Shown: piece after piece, positions 1 to 12,521 of the stretch | Layout of the letters: each line of letters opens with the position of its first letter | Numbering within the stretch: position 1 is the first letter of the stretch | From: Sphagnum magellanicum | Taxonomy: Eukaryota; Streptophyta; Sphagnopsida; Sphagnales; Sphagnaceae | Assembly (NCBI GenBank): GCA_021904315.1 | Contig: CM038918.1 | Span: 16,817,349 to 16,881,348 of the forward strand | Direction of reading: 5' to 3' | DNA: 64,000 bases | Translations under genes and position numbers: made by a program | Notes under the pieces: generated by a model | Seen by the model: the letters and a program-made list of their open reading frames with translations, nothing else | Told to the model about the DNA's origin: nothing | The model's database searches: none

Positions 1-740
1 TATACTAATAGAAAAAAAAATTAAGTTCAAATTCTAGCACTATAATTTAGACTTTTAAGGAGGAATAATCAACATCAGAATTGATCCACTCATTCATGTA
101 TTCAACCCAATCATTATGATTAGTCAATCAAAAGCAATCATTTTTTATTATAATATCTCTTGGAGTGCATTGTGTCCAGTGTAGCTTGTGTTTCCTTTTT
201 TGAAAATTTCACTATTTTGCAAAAAAAAAATAAATTTAAAGAATAGTGGTCTGTCTGTCAAAAAGAAAATTCTGTTGTTTTGAAAAAACTTGCCAAAAAA
301 ACCAAAAAAATTGCCACACTTGCTTACAACATGAAAGGGTGCTTAAGATTTTCTACTTTCATATTCAGAATGTCACCAAACTTGGCTAAATATACTTATG
401 GACAATCCACCAATTGAGAAGCATAACATAACCGAAAAAAAAGCAAGGGGTTTGTCACATTGTGGCCTTGCCATTTACATTAAAAAATATCTTAAGGCAA
501 AAAAAGAAGAACTATGAAAACTCAAATATTTCACCACACAAAAAATATAATCTTCAAAAAATTATAACTCTATAACTAATCTCAAGCCTCAACACAAGCC
601 AAAATATCATCTTTCAAAAATCCTCATATAGAAAATAGACCTATTATTATTACCTAGTAGGGGCCAAAATCCCTTAAAGCTACTATAATACTCTATAATG
701 AATCTAAACACCAATATCCTTGCCTTGGTAGGCAAAGCCA
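1..740. repeat. dispersed repeat copy (long form) at the left edge
   Basis: Roughly 300-735 is a copy of an interspersed repeat that recurs at about 55975-56365 in the same orientation. The shared stretch includes the phrase TGGCCTTGCCATTTACATTA, then CTCAAATATTTCACCA, CAACACAAGCCAAAATATC and GACCTATTATT...GGGGCCAAAATCCCTT. Its left part (about 310-440) holds a diverged version of the AGCCAAATTTGGCTA core found in several other copies in the window. No open frame or terminal inverted repeat was identified, so the element class is unknown. The first 300 bases are AT-rich with no recognisable gene. Confidence 0.6.
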
Positions 741-1894
741 AAAAAAAAAACGCTTTTTTACTTTGAAGTTTGAACTTTAAACCTCAAAGGGGAAGGAAGA
801 GTGATTACACGATGAGTTGCTTGTTTTTTAAAATTTATTCTGGATCACAAAATACCCATCAAAAGAATGATCTTTGAAGGGGTCTGTTAAAACATGAATC
901 ATACTTCACACCTTCTGATGAGTGCAAATGAATTCTCATCCAACAAACCCTAAAGTTCAGAAATCACAATTTTCTGAAACAATTGAACTAATTATGAATG
1001 TTGGAGGAGTCTTGCAGTAACCTAGAATTTGTGTTGCTGGGAGGATCTTGTATAATTTGCAGATCCGGCACCAACAACTAGACTCTAGTCTTGCCCCCCC
1101 CCCCAGGCAGCTACCTATAGCTACTCATGCAGACAATCACTAGGGCAAGCTATCTGCACTCCTGCAGTTCTAAAGAACCTTTTCTGCTGCAAATCAATAT
1201 GAGATTATAATAATATTGGCTAGGATACTAGTACTGATCTTTGGAGCTGATCCCAGTAACATGTGCGCGATTTTATTTATAAAACCTGGCAACTGGATTC
1301 AATTATGGTTGCCAAGCACTAGAACTTTAGTCTAGATCCGCATTAAATTAATTGCATGATATTGATCCACAGCTGACCGATCTGCACATCCATGCATGCA
1401 TGCATCCATGCGTGCGTGCTTGCACTTTGATCAATCTTTGCTGTTTTTATTATGCTTTTTGTTTAATAGTCATGTTTTTATTACTGTTTTTCTCATAGGC
1501 ATTGACCACACACGAAGATTATGCATGGGATCGATCTATGTGTGGTCAGAGGCTATGAAAACTCCCCCAAAGAGTAGTCGTTGATCGAAAGATCACACGT
1601 ACTCATATTGCTCCAGCTGCATGTATATATAAATGCAGCGGCAAGGTCGATCAGGGAGCATACAAGAATCAATTGAATCTTTTTGTTTTTATCGTTCTTC
1701 AGACTTGAGTATACGGGCGAAAGACTAATCGAAGCATCTAGTATCTACTTCCGTCCCAAATTTCGAGATATCCTGATCATAATGGCATACTAACTGCATG
1801 CATGATGTGATCCAGTGTTGGAAACTATGATAAGGACGTCGACTAGCTTAGCTGCTGTTGCTGCAGAAGTTGGTACCTGATTTAGATGCGAAAG
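741..1894. other. gene-free stretch downstream of the zinc-finger gene
   Basis: No supported coding exon. It holds a C-run near 1095-1104, a palindromic GCATGCATGCATGC tract near 1390-1405, and the presumed 3' untranslated region of the minus-strand zinc-finger gene next to 1895. The short open frame near 1396-1584 has no recognisable features. Confidence 0.5.
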
Positions 1895-4619
1895 TTATGA
1901 TGAAGAGCAGCTGTTAATGTAGCTGGTCAATGGAATTTGGTGCTGCAAGTGATCTGAAAAAGAAGAACCTGAAGAATCGTTGTAAAAACTGCAACCTGCA
2001 GCAGCAGCAGAAGACATAGAACTGCTGTTGCTGATGCAGATCATCTGTTGAATATGGTCATGGTCTGATCCAATTACATCAAAGCTGCAGGGCTGATCAT
2101 CCGAATTGCACATGATCTGCATTGAGCTATTGTAGTACTGTTTGGTAGAAAAGAGTTGATCATGGCCGGAGGACGCAGCGGAATACAGTTGGTGATCAGT
2201 GAAAGAAGAGGGAAGATTGGGAATAGTTGCTGCTGTGTTCGACATCAGCGACATCTGTCCACTAGGGTAATGCAAGTTGCTGGACCACATGGACTCTCCA
2301 CTGGTGCAGTATTGCGTACCCGAGAATTCGTATCGTGCTCTCTTGAAGCTGTGATGAGCCTCAGGATGTTGATGATGATCAACTACTGTGCCTCCACTAG
2401 TGATGCAGCTCATCATGCACTGGTCAAGATGCTGCATAGGGTTTGAGGCATGATGAGCTTCTACTTCGTGGGTGCTGCGCGTGACGGGGTTGCAGCTTGA
2501 TGTCGATGCAGCTCGGCCTCGAGTAGGTCCCGCAGGTGCAGATCTGTGTTGTGATCCGCGACTGGTGCAGAGGTCGACGAAGTCGTCGGAAGTAGCTGAC
2601 GAGGTGGACTGATCACAGTTGGTGTCTTGGCAGGAACTAGAGTGATTGATATCCGCGCCGTTATCCTCCACGTCGTCGCGCCTGTTATTCGACCTCTTCA
2701 GCTTCTTGTTGGTGCTACTGGTGTTGTTGGTGATCACAGCACTAGTACTCTGCATGTTGTTGTTGCTGTGATCTTGGCATGCTGGGTGAGCCTTCTTGTG
2801 CGCCACCAAGTTGCACTTGAAGGCGAATTTCAGACCGCACTTGCACTCGATTGGCTCTCCACACAGTTTCTCATGATCTCGAACGTCCACCTGCACCGCA
2901 ATCCATGATTCCAGCTTTAGGATAATGAGACAAGCTGTGAGGAACTACTGCATGATCATCATCTTTCTCCAAGATTATCGATCTTCACACCAGCAAAAGA
3001 AGAAAGGAAAGTCAGTACTACTCATGTACAGCTGCTGCTGCTACTGATTCAGAATCAGTTGTAGATGGAGTCGCGGGATCTCTTGCTTTGTACCTCGATG
3101 TAGAATTTCTTGCCACACTTGCGGCAGCCGAACGGTTTCTCGCCCTCCGAATGCTTGCGCCCGTAATGGCGTCGAAGCTCGTACAAGCCCACAAATGTCT
3201 TCTTGCACTTGGGGCAGCGCGATGGGATCTTCTTGTTGTGGCCGGCCTTGAGCGACGAGGACGTCATGAGCGCCGGCGTACTGGTTGCAGGCGCCGCCGA
3301 CGCACTGCTCCTCCCCCGTGAGTCCGCGTTGTTTGCATGCGTCTTGTTGTGCATCTTCATGGTCTGCGGGTTCTTGAACGTCTTGCTGCAGCCAGCGTGG
3401 GCGCACAGGAACGGCCGTCGGTTCTGAATGAGGTCCACAGAGACTAACGCGGCCTCGTTCGGATCCGGTACCGCCTGGCGCTGATCCGTGAACTCTGCAA
3501 GCTGCTGTGACTTCGCTTCGGCGTCGATGACATCCTCCTCCTGCACCAACACTAGCATGCAAGTCATCAGAAACAGCAGCTGCTGGCGCCGACGTTTAGA
3601 TCGTCAGAGATCTCTGATTCCGACTTCGGAATCCTGCATGAATATTCATCAGCAGTATGTAGAGCCAGATCTAAATGTAGTCATGGATCGGCAAGATTGC
3701 GCATGCTACATTTTGCTCAAACTCCACCTGAGGCGAGATTTTAAACAGCTAGCTAGGTGTTGATCAGAAGACTAGTACAGTATCTTGAATGTGTACAAGT
3801 GCGCACCTGCTTTATAGGCACGGTTTGAATATGGGTAGTTATCTGCTCATCAGCTGCAGTAGACAGCAATGATGCTCTAGTGCACATTCCGTCGAAATCT
3901 TCCCCGGGGTATACGTTTGATTGCAGAAGGATATTGTGGTTGGAATCGACTGGATTCTGAGAGTGCAGTCCGCCGCGAAGGAACGCAGTAGTTGCAGTAA
4001 TCTGGAAATCAGATTGCTGGTCGAAGAAGCTCGGCAGCTGTGAGACCGAGCTGTTCATGTACCTTGTTGCGCTACAGCTACTAGGATGATAAGCTGTACT
4101 CGACGGAGATGATCCCAGAGATCCGGGAGTCACCATATTCTTCAGTGTGCTCACCAGGTTCGGATGCATAACGGGAGTTGCAGCAGCGCTACTGATCATG
4201 CTGGTGCTGCTGCTCGTCGTCGAACCTGCATTGATCTGTTGCAGAAACTCCGAGTCGTTTCCGAGAAGAAAGAGCTGGTCGACTGCATCGTCTGAGGGAT
4301 ATGAGAAAACCGGGTCTGTGATCATGCCGGATTGCTGCATCGACGGATTCGGAAAGTTGAAAAGCGTTGACCCAAATGCCGTCGAAGCGCCGTGTAAATC
4401 CCAGCAGCAGCTGTCGGATCCATAGCTGTTGAAGCTGAGGGACTGACTAGTAAAAGATGGCGCGCCCACCGAGACCATACCGGAGGCGTTGAAGTCGTTG
4501 AGCTGGGGCAAAGGATTGCCGGATATGATGAGCGACTCAGGGAAACCGTACGAAATTACTGTTGCTGCCGGAGGACCCACTGCCATTGCAACAGAGCTAA
4601 CAACTCCAAACAATCCCAA
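1895..4619 (-). CDS. plant C2H2 zinc-finger transcription factor, four-finger WIP/STOP1-like class
   Basis: Three exons on the minus strand: 4619-3807, 3540-3094 and 2890-1895. Junctions are CAG|GTGCGC, GTGCAG|GAGGAG, GAG|GTACAA and GTGCAG|GTGGAC, all phase 0, giving about 751 residues if the first ATG (4619) is used; a second ATG lies 10 codons later. Four fingers lie at about residues 317-339 (C-x4-C...H-x3-H), 380-401 (C-x2-C...H-x4-H), 410-430 (C-x2-C...H-x3-C, a C2HC finger) and 436-455 (C-x-C...H-x3-H). The C2HC finger followed by a CxC finger is the arrangement of the plant WIP, STOP1 and IDD groups. Finger 3 spans the exon 2/3 junction. Flanking regions are Ser/Asn/Gln-rich and disordered, with His repeats, as in plant transcription factors. 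Likely a nuclear DNA-binding protein; I cannot place it in a named orthogroup. Confidence 0.85.
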
Positions 4620-5340
4620 TCAACTCTAGTCTGACGACGCACTCATCATGTGATACAAATCGCAACTACGATCCTTCACGAAAGCGTAATGCGATGATCG
4701 CGAATCCAGTAGGTTTCTTCAGCTATAAATGACTGGATCAGAAGTAAGCTTCTCTCTGGAGGAGCACCAGCTGAATATCTGCAAAAACCGGATTACCAAA
4801 ATCACAGCAACCTGCACGATCATCTCTCTAGGTCTTCTACCAACTTCTTCTTCACCCATTTGTTGCTTCAGTATCATGAGTGCCATACCGCGGGAGGTGG
4901 GACATGACTCCAGGGCCGTGATCTCTCCTATATATCATGCATGTGACGCTACCAGACTCTTAAGCTGGCAACCTGAAGCTCAACATTTTCCTTGGCAACT
5001 GCTAGTCAATCTTCTTGGCACTAGAACTACAGATCTCTAAACACTCCTCAATGCAGCAGCTCGACGAGTATATATCCAAGTTCCCCATAAACTTCCTGAA
5101 CTACTGATTGACATTCTATGATCATTCTACTAATTCCTCAGCTACTGATCGTTCATTCTATGATCATTCTACTAATTCCTCAGCTACTGATTGACATTCT
5201 ATGATCATTCTACTAATTCCTCAGCTGTTGATCATTCTATGGTCATTCAATAAACATGAAACTGCGAACAATTCAAACACTCTGGGAAGAACTTGTGAAT
5301 GGGTACCTAGCTGACAATCAAATGCTCCACCATTAGCACG
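4620..5340 (-). promoter_or_regulatory. upstream region of the zinc-finger gene with 41-bp tandem repeats
   Basis: This is the 5' flank of the minus-strand zinc-finger gene. About 480 bases upstream of the ATG, 5101-5224 contains three head-to-tail copies of a 41-42-bp unit (CTACTGATTGACATTCTATG plus a second half ending in AATTCCTCAG), followed by a broken fourth copy. No TATA box was assigned with confidence. The open frame at 4729-5040 has no recognisable features. Confidence 0.5.
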
Positions 5341-6790
5341 ATCTCAGTGGCGAGGAATGGAATGGAAGCTGGTGATCTCCTAGTCGACGACGATGCTGGA
5401 GTTTTCCCGGGCTGTCAACACTAGTAGTGCAGCCAAGAATAAAAAGTCTGGCAAACATGACCCGACAAAACTGATCTTTTTTTGGGGTGACTTTTCTCTA
5501 GAATCAAACCTTAATGCAACAGAATAATATTCTCTTTTTTTCTAACCCAAAAAGAAGAAAAAAAAATTGCACAAAAACAAACTCTGATGTAAATAAACAA
5601 CATAAAATAGACAAAAATTTTGGTGACTAAATATAGAATCGGTGCAAAAAACAACATACAGTATTTAACAAAATTGCCTTAATAATAATATAGACTTACT
5701 GCTCCAGTGGTACTAATAATCCCTCCCCTCCCCCCCCCCCCGCCCCCAAAAAAAAAAGGTAAGATGAAAATAAATGTAAATTTTCATCCGTACAACAAAA
5801 GAAATCACTGAATTTTGAATGAATTCACTGGTTATAATGAACATCACTGAATTTTGAGTGAATTCACTAGTTGTAATGAACAAGGATCGCTAATTTTGAG
5901 TGAATTTTGAGTGAATTCACTAGTTGTAATGAACGAGGACCAATGCAAAATGACTGAATTCACTAGTCTAATGAACAAGGATTAATGAAGTGCACCCACA
6001 TTTTGTAGTAGTGCATCTTCAATAAAATAAAGTTTAAAATTTCAAGCATGATTCATGCAATAATTTAGACCTTGCAAAATCAATAAACAAAATTAATTTA
6101 TGATGATGAAACCGGCATTGCAACACAGGAAGCGAGTCTAGACTTACAGTAAGTAAAGTTTAAACTAGTGTTCACAAAACATACAATCCTAACTAATTAT
6201 TACTGTTAATAAAATTATATAAAAATATGATATGAGATCTACTACTAGTACTATTATTATTATTATTATTATTATTATGTAGTAACATTGTTAATTATGG
6301 GAAACGACAAAATTAATCCTGTATATGTAGTAGCTAGCTCTGCTACAGCTCCAGTCTCCACATTACCGTTGCTACAGGCTATGTATATGTAAAGCCCATA
6401 ATTATATAGTTTCCAACAAGGGCAGGATCTTAAGATTGTTTGGAGATTGTTTGTTTGGGTGGTGTGTGTGTGGTTTTATGAGCAAAAACAAGTCGTAGAA
6501 CCTGCCATTATTAGAGAGCTGGTGTGCGTTGTGAGATTGTTCTACAAAAAGCTTCAAACTTCATGATCAGTTATAGTTGGTTTCATTGAGAACAACATTG
6601 TAATATGGCCTATAGTTTCCAGCAGAATCCACATTCATGGGTTTTCATCAAATCCCAACAACATATTAAGAGCCAGATCCACTCACTCACTCATAGCTGC
6701 TATAATTTGAGCCTTTTACTCTAGTGGTCCTACCACACACATCCAAAGGCAGCAGCAACAAAAGGACAAAATTTCAACTCCCGCCAAGTT
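5341..6790. other. gene-free AT-rich stretch with short repeats
   Basis: No coding feature. A G/C-poor stretch is broken by a C-run near 5725-5741. At about 5805-5985 there are four to five degenerate copies of a 40-50-bp unit containing TTTTGAGTGAATTCACTAGT and TAATGAAC. A pure (ATT)n microsatellite spans 6251-6278. Confidence 0.5.
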
Positions 6791-9700
6791 CAAATCACAG
6801 CTAAATTTTGGCAGACCTGGAAGCCCTTCCTTCCAGCCATTTTGCTGGAGGAACAATGGTGTTGGCATTTGAACAACTATTATAATTTGGTGAATTTAGT
6901 CATCTCTAGTTTGGCATTGCCACCCAAAGATATGCCCTCTTTACTTGGACTCTTTCTCATTTTGGGTCCCCTGGAGAAGGGAAAAATTGTCTGGCAATTC
7001 TTATCTGGAAGAAAACAACAAACAAAGTCTTACAAAAATTTTAGTAATCTAATGAACTATGTGGGGGGGATGATCTCATTTGTCCTCTTCCAAAATTGAC
7101 CCAACATAATATTATGGTAATTAATAGATTTTAAAAATAGTTTCACATGGGGGATCACATTGTCCTCTATCAAAATTTGCCCAAGCAGAGTTTTTTTTTT
7201 TTTTTTTTGTGGGTAATTTTTGTCGAAATTTGGTGAATTTTTTTTTCCCAAAAACAATAATATTCCTCTTATAAAAAGTCTAGAAGATTGCCATGTTTCT
7301 ACACATTGTTCAAAGCAAGTAGCTAGGATATAAAATGACTTTAATAAATTTCTATTTTCATAGGTGGTCTATAGCCAAATGTGGCTAAATCTCCTTGTGG
7401 ATGATCACCACTATTATGGCAACATCACAAAATTGGGGAAACATTAGGCCCAACACAACAATTGAAAAACACTAAATTTTATAGCCTTTGGAGCAACAAA
7501 ATGTTGCTTGGGATTGTATTGCATTCTTCAAGGCCAAAAGCTCTAGGTGTTGATTATTATAAATTGTTTGATTTTTATTGTATTTCTCTTGGAGACTAGA
7601 CATGGGAATGCTGTATGATATACACTTTCTAGTGCTATTTCCTTAATGAAAAAAGAAGTCTAAGGCTCTAGATAAGCAATACAACCCTTTCATTACTCAT
7701 GTCAATTCTCAAAATTTTCAGATAAAATGACCCCTTTGAAATGCACACCAAGAACATCAGAACTTGCAACTTCAACCATGGTTTTTTTAATAGTCAACAA
7801 AGTTCATTAAATATTTGCGATTTTTGTTTAGAGTTTCAGGAATTAGGGTTCAGAGAACCCACTGAATTGATTAAATTTCCAACAATTTTTGTCAATTTCT
7901 TGGAAAAGAGATTTGGGAAATTTTTGAGCGAAGGAAGTAGGAATTAGCAAAAGGGACTTGCTTTAGACAGAGATTGCATTCAATTCTGAAAAGCTGAGAA
8001 GCAAATTGTTTGAGTCCAGTTGTGATCAGTTTGTCCATATCCCGTGCTTGGGCAACATGAGGTGGTTGATTCTTGCTTACAAATGGCCATGACTCCCCAT
8101 GATGAATCAAAAGGAAACACATCAAGCCCCCCAAAAATACTAGTTGATCAAATTTGCTCACAAAAATCTTTGTGAATCTTCTTCTTCTTCTTAATAGCCC
8201 CCTCCCTTCGCCCATGTCTTCAACCATACCCCCAATCAAGCAAGAAAATGCAACTCATCAAGTTCTTGTAAGATCTGTCCCACTCTTAAGGAGAAGGCAT
8301 AAGAACCCTACCCCTCTTACTACTTATAGGTATAGGACCCATCTCACTCTTAAGGAGTAGGTTTAAGAACCCTACCTCTCTTACACATTGTGATCAATGT
8401 ATGTTTAGGAACCGTAGGGAGCATTCCAAGGTGAGAGTGTTCTTAAACTAAGGGACCTAACACAAGGCAATAGTTGGCCCCACATTTTGAGGATGTTCCC
8501 CGTCGTAAAGGATGAGGTAAATTTCATTATGAACCTAAAGATACAGAAATCACGAGGCATAGGAGGGGGCGGGTTCTTACACCTACTTCCTAAAGAGTGG
8601 GACGGATCCTATACCTATAAGTAGGCATAAGTTTCTTTCCACTCTGAAGGAGTAGGCATAACATACCTTCTCGTTTCTAGGAGGGATATTATTCATAGAT
8701 ATAAGGTACCTTACAAATACACTAGGGGTTTTTCTTTAGGTGTAGGCTCAAGGCTTGTGGGCTTTACAGGGCATAAAAAGATTTGTGTTGATTGTTTGAT
8801 CTGTTTTAGGGTTTAGGGTTTTAGAAAAAATGCAAGTCTCTAGAAAAAGGCACTTATACTTAAACTATAGGTGGGGTTTTTTTGGGGAGGGGGAGAGGGG
8901 ACTAATGACCCCAAAGTTAGGCACCCATGATGTATTTTGCCCCTCCAAAGAAGGGCCCACATCTTTGCCTCTATGTATAATAGTCCAAAATGCAGTTAAT
9001 ATTGTGTTCAAGTGGGGGCCAAAGAGGGGTTTCCAGAATTTATATTCTTAAGTCTTTTACTATACCTAGGTGGTCAAGTGGTCTCTAGCATGTGACTAGG
9101 AATTTTCCTTTTTCCATTTTTCTAATTGGGAATTAGCCTAAAATCCCCATTTGTTCTACCAATGCCAGAAAAAGACAATCTATTTTGGTTTATCCAAACC
9201 AACCCTCTCTCCTAACCCCATCTCTAGTCATATACTATGGTTTGTCTTCATAAAGTTTCTCATAAGTCTAGAAAGTTCTTCAACTCTAACTAATGTATTG
9301 TAATATAATTCAAAATCATTTGTAAAATATAGGGTCCAGGTAGGACTGTAAAGAGGGATAGTAAAATTGCTATAGGTAATATTTTGAAGATTGTAGGCTT
9401 AGGAATTTTTTGGTGTAATATTTTATTTTTCTTTAAGAATTCTTTCATGTTCCCAAAACCCATCATGTGTTTAATAGTATGTATTTCCTAGATCAAGTTT
9501 GACTCACAATATATGTGAAATTAGGGATAATATGAGTGAAAACTTGTGAAAGCCTAATTTTTTTATTGCTAGTTCAAGGCTTAATTTCAATGAAATATAA
9601 GTTTGAAACTCTTTTATTTTAGAACTTTGATTTGTTCTTTCAAGCTCAACTTAAATTTTTATCCAAACACCAAGGGTCCCCAATAAATTAAGATCAAGAA

Positions 9701-12480
9701 TGCTTAAGTATGCAATATGCAATGTACATGTCCCTTATTCACATTCATTGTTTTTTATGGTGTATTTGTATTATTTGAGAAATGGAACCTGAGACGATTT
9801 CATTTGACTTAATTTTTTAAATTACATGTATTTAGGACCTTAGATAAGAAGGTGCAAAATGCATTGATAGTCTTTACATAATTACTATCCAAGGCCTTTA
9901 CATTCAAATATTAAACTTAGAAGTACAATATAAATTAGGAGTTGTAAAAAGGCCCAATCTACTTGTAAGTTTATTACCAAATACGTAGCTTGAATCATTT
10001 TGTTGGAAATAATTCCACCCATTGGCATCGAACCTACATTTATGATTTAAATATTAGATAGATGTTGAATAGAACTATATCACTAATCACAAGTTCTCTT
10101 TCATAATTTTTCTCGGGAATAAAAGTAGTTTTAATTCTATCGTTTAAAGCCACTTTAACATCAATTTTCATCCAAAAAATGGACCTTATAGAAACTTTTT
10201 TAGTGAATTGGACTTGAAAAGATATAAATAGAGCTAGTTCCATGGGCTAATTATCATTGTAATCACCAACAATTTGAAGCACAACCTTGTATCATGGTTT
10301 TGTTCATTCCCTTTCATGTTTTCACTTTCATTATCATTAGTTTAGAAATGATGTGATTTTTCTAAGATTCATTTTAGCTTGATGAGCATGCCCAAGAATA
10401 TGGGGATGCAACTCTTGTAGATTTAAGTCCTCATAGAACTTTGGAGGTGATAAGTCTTACATTTCGTTGATCAAGAACATTATGACCAAATGGTCATTAT
10501 TGTGGCACAACACCTTATTCAAGAAATTGCAACAATTTATGGATGAAACCTAATCTTTTGAACATAGTAAGAGTATGGGGATGCAACTCTTGCATATTCA
10601 AGTCACCATTGAGCTTTAATGATCACTTATCCACGATTGATTGGCAATAAAAGTTGAGAGTAACTATTGTGACATGCCTAATTTAGCTTCATCCTTTTTT
10701 TATGCATCATGCTCAATTCAATTTGAGCATTGAGTGGTGTGTGCACTCCATGGCAATGGGTTCAAAGGATTCTTTCATTGTGCAACAACATTGGTCATAA
10801 AAGAAATGACTTTTGAGACTTTTCTTGTAGCACAAGAGAATTGAACAATTACCACTAGAGACCCTAATGTCAAGTGTGATTGTATCTTAAGGTGCCAAAT
10901 CTTCATAATTCAAATGAGATTTAATGTGTTCAAATCTCAATGAAAGGATTTTTTAGTCCATATTTGTAAAATTTTGTGTTGATTTATTTTTAAAATTTTC
11001 ACAAAATGTTTTTACAAACTATAGGTTTTCAAATACAAATATTATAAACTAAAGTGATTAAATATCATAGGTTTTTTTAATGAACATTGAATATTGCATC
11101 CATATGTTGCCCACAATGTTTTTTTAAAATTTTGGTGAATCTTTGCAATTTGTTGAATTTTATTTTTTCAGGAAACGAAAAGAAAAAAGAAAAAAGGTGG
11201 ATTTTAGGGATTTTTTTCACCATTTTTCCAAATAAAATTAACTAAATTAGCCACATCTAGACCTAGGTGCTTCCTAGGTTGCCACTTGTAGCAGCACTTT
11301 TGTAAAAATGCTACAACCCACCAAGGACAATTACCATTTCATGCTAATTTATGCTAAGGATCCTCACCAGTTGTTGACCTACTTCAAGAATTTGGGAGAA
11401 AAAACCCTTGTTGCCAATCAACCTAAGGACTTGAATAGAGACACTTGATTAACTATGGGGGTATGAAATACCCACTCACTAATTAACCTATGAAAAGTTA
11501 ATGGCGATGAGTAAAGGAATTTATTGTTCCAAATTGGGCCATTTGATCTTGTCAGTAGAAAGGATGGCTCATGCCCAATTTATTTGCTTTAGATGCCCCC
11601 ATCCAACCTCAACATTTGCAAATTGCTCTACCACCATTATAAATAACCATACAAACCAACCAAGTGAGGCACCCTTGTTCCATGGAACTTAAAATCAACT
11701 TTTGGAGGGGGCAACACAATGTGCCAAATGCCCTAGATGAGCATAAGATTTTACCTTGATACGCTCTTATGATTTCTATTAAACAAAATGTGGCTTTGGT
11801 CTCATATTTTTGAAGAAATGAAGGAACCCAAGTTTCACATCTTCCTAAATCCAAGTCTAGCTTCGCTCATTCACTCTTCCACTAATGGAGTGATTAATAA
11901 CTTTGGGAACCCAACTGCAGACAAACATTCAAATCTTATTGGGAGCTTTGAACAAGGAGTTACAAGAAATCCTATCCACAACCACTACAACCTTCAACCC
12001 TTATATTTGGAATCAGTAAACCCTAAAACTAACTTAAGATGTTCCATGGCTTGTCCAACATGTTCCCCCAAGTGCACTTGTACATCCTTGATCTACCAAA
12101 GCCCATTCCTAAATCTCCCAATGCGATTTGTTACTTCAGTGACAATGAAACCTGTTTTCCTTGAGATCAAAACCACCCTAAAGATCCATGGCATGAAAAC
12201 AGCCGCAAGCTCTCATGTACACCAATCCTTCCAAGAGCTCTCTACTGGACTTGTCGTACAACAGTATCACCCACAAGTTCATGGTGATGCCACATTACAG
12301 TTTCAGAGATTAGTGGCATTTCAAATTTAATGCAAGAGAATCCAAAAAAACGTTTCTATAGAACGCAACGGAGTGAAACAACAAAAAATGTGGGACTGAA
12401 TGAAAACTAAATCATTTCTGTATTCTCTCCCTTACAGGCCAAGCCAATAATAATAAACCCAATTCTCCTACCGACAGTTT
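6791..12480. other. gene-free region with dispersed-repeat and LTR-like debris
   Basis: No gene was supported. About 7290-7450 is a copy of the AGCCAAATTTGGCTA repeat family (TATAGCCAAATGTGGCTAAA followed by CATCACAAAATTG). About 8270-8725 has an inverted arrangement of phrases around CACTCTTAAGGAG and CCTATACCTATAAGTAGG and resembles, in degraded form, 57003-57260. A telomere-like TTTAGGGTTTAGGG tract lies at 8804-8824. From 9 to 11.5 kb the sequence is AT-rich without structure I can name. The longest open frame, 11788-12330 (plus), has no recognisable domain. Confidence 0.45.
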
Positions 12481-12521
12481 ACTGTGTGGTCTGAGTGTCT
12501 AGAGAAGCACCCATGTGAAGA

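Noticed and set aside
11788..12330. 180-codon open frame on the plus strand
   Set aside because: It is the longest frame in the 6-12 kb gap, but it has no recognisable domain, low-information composition and no splice context. It stays a bare open frame.
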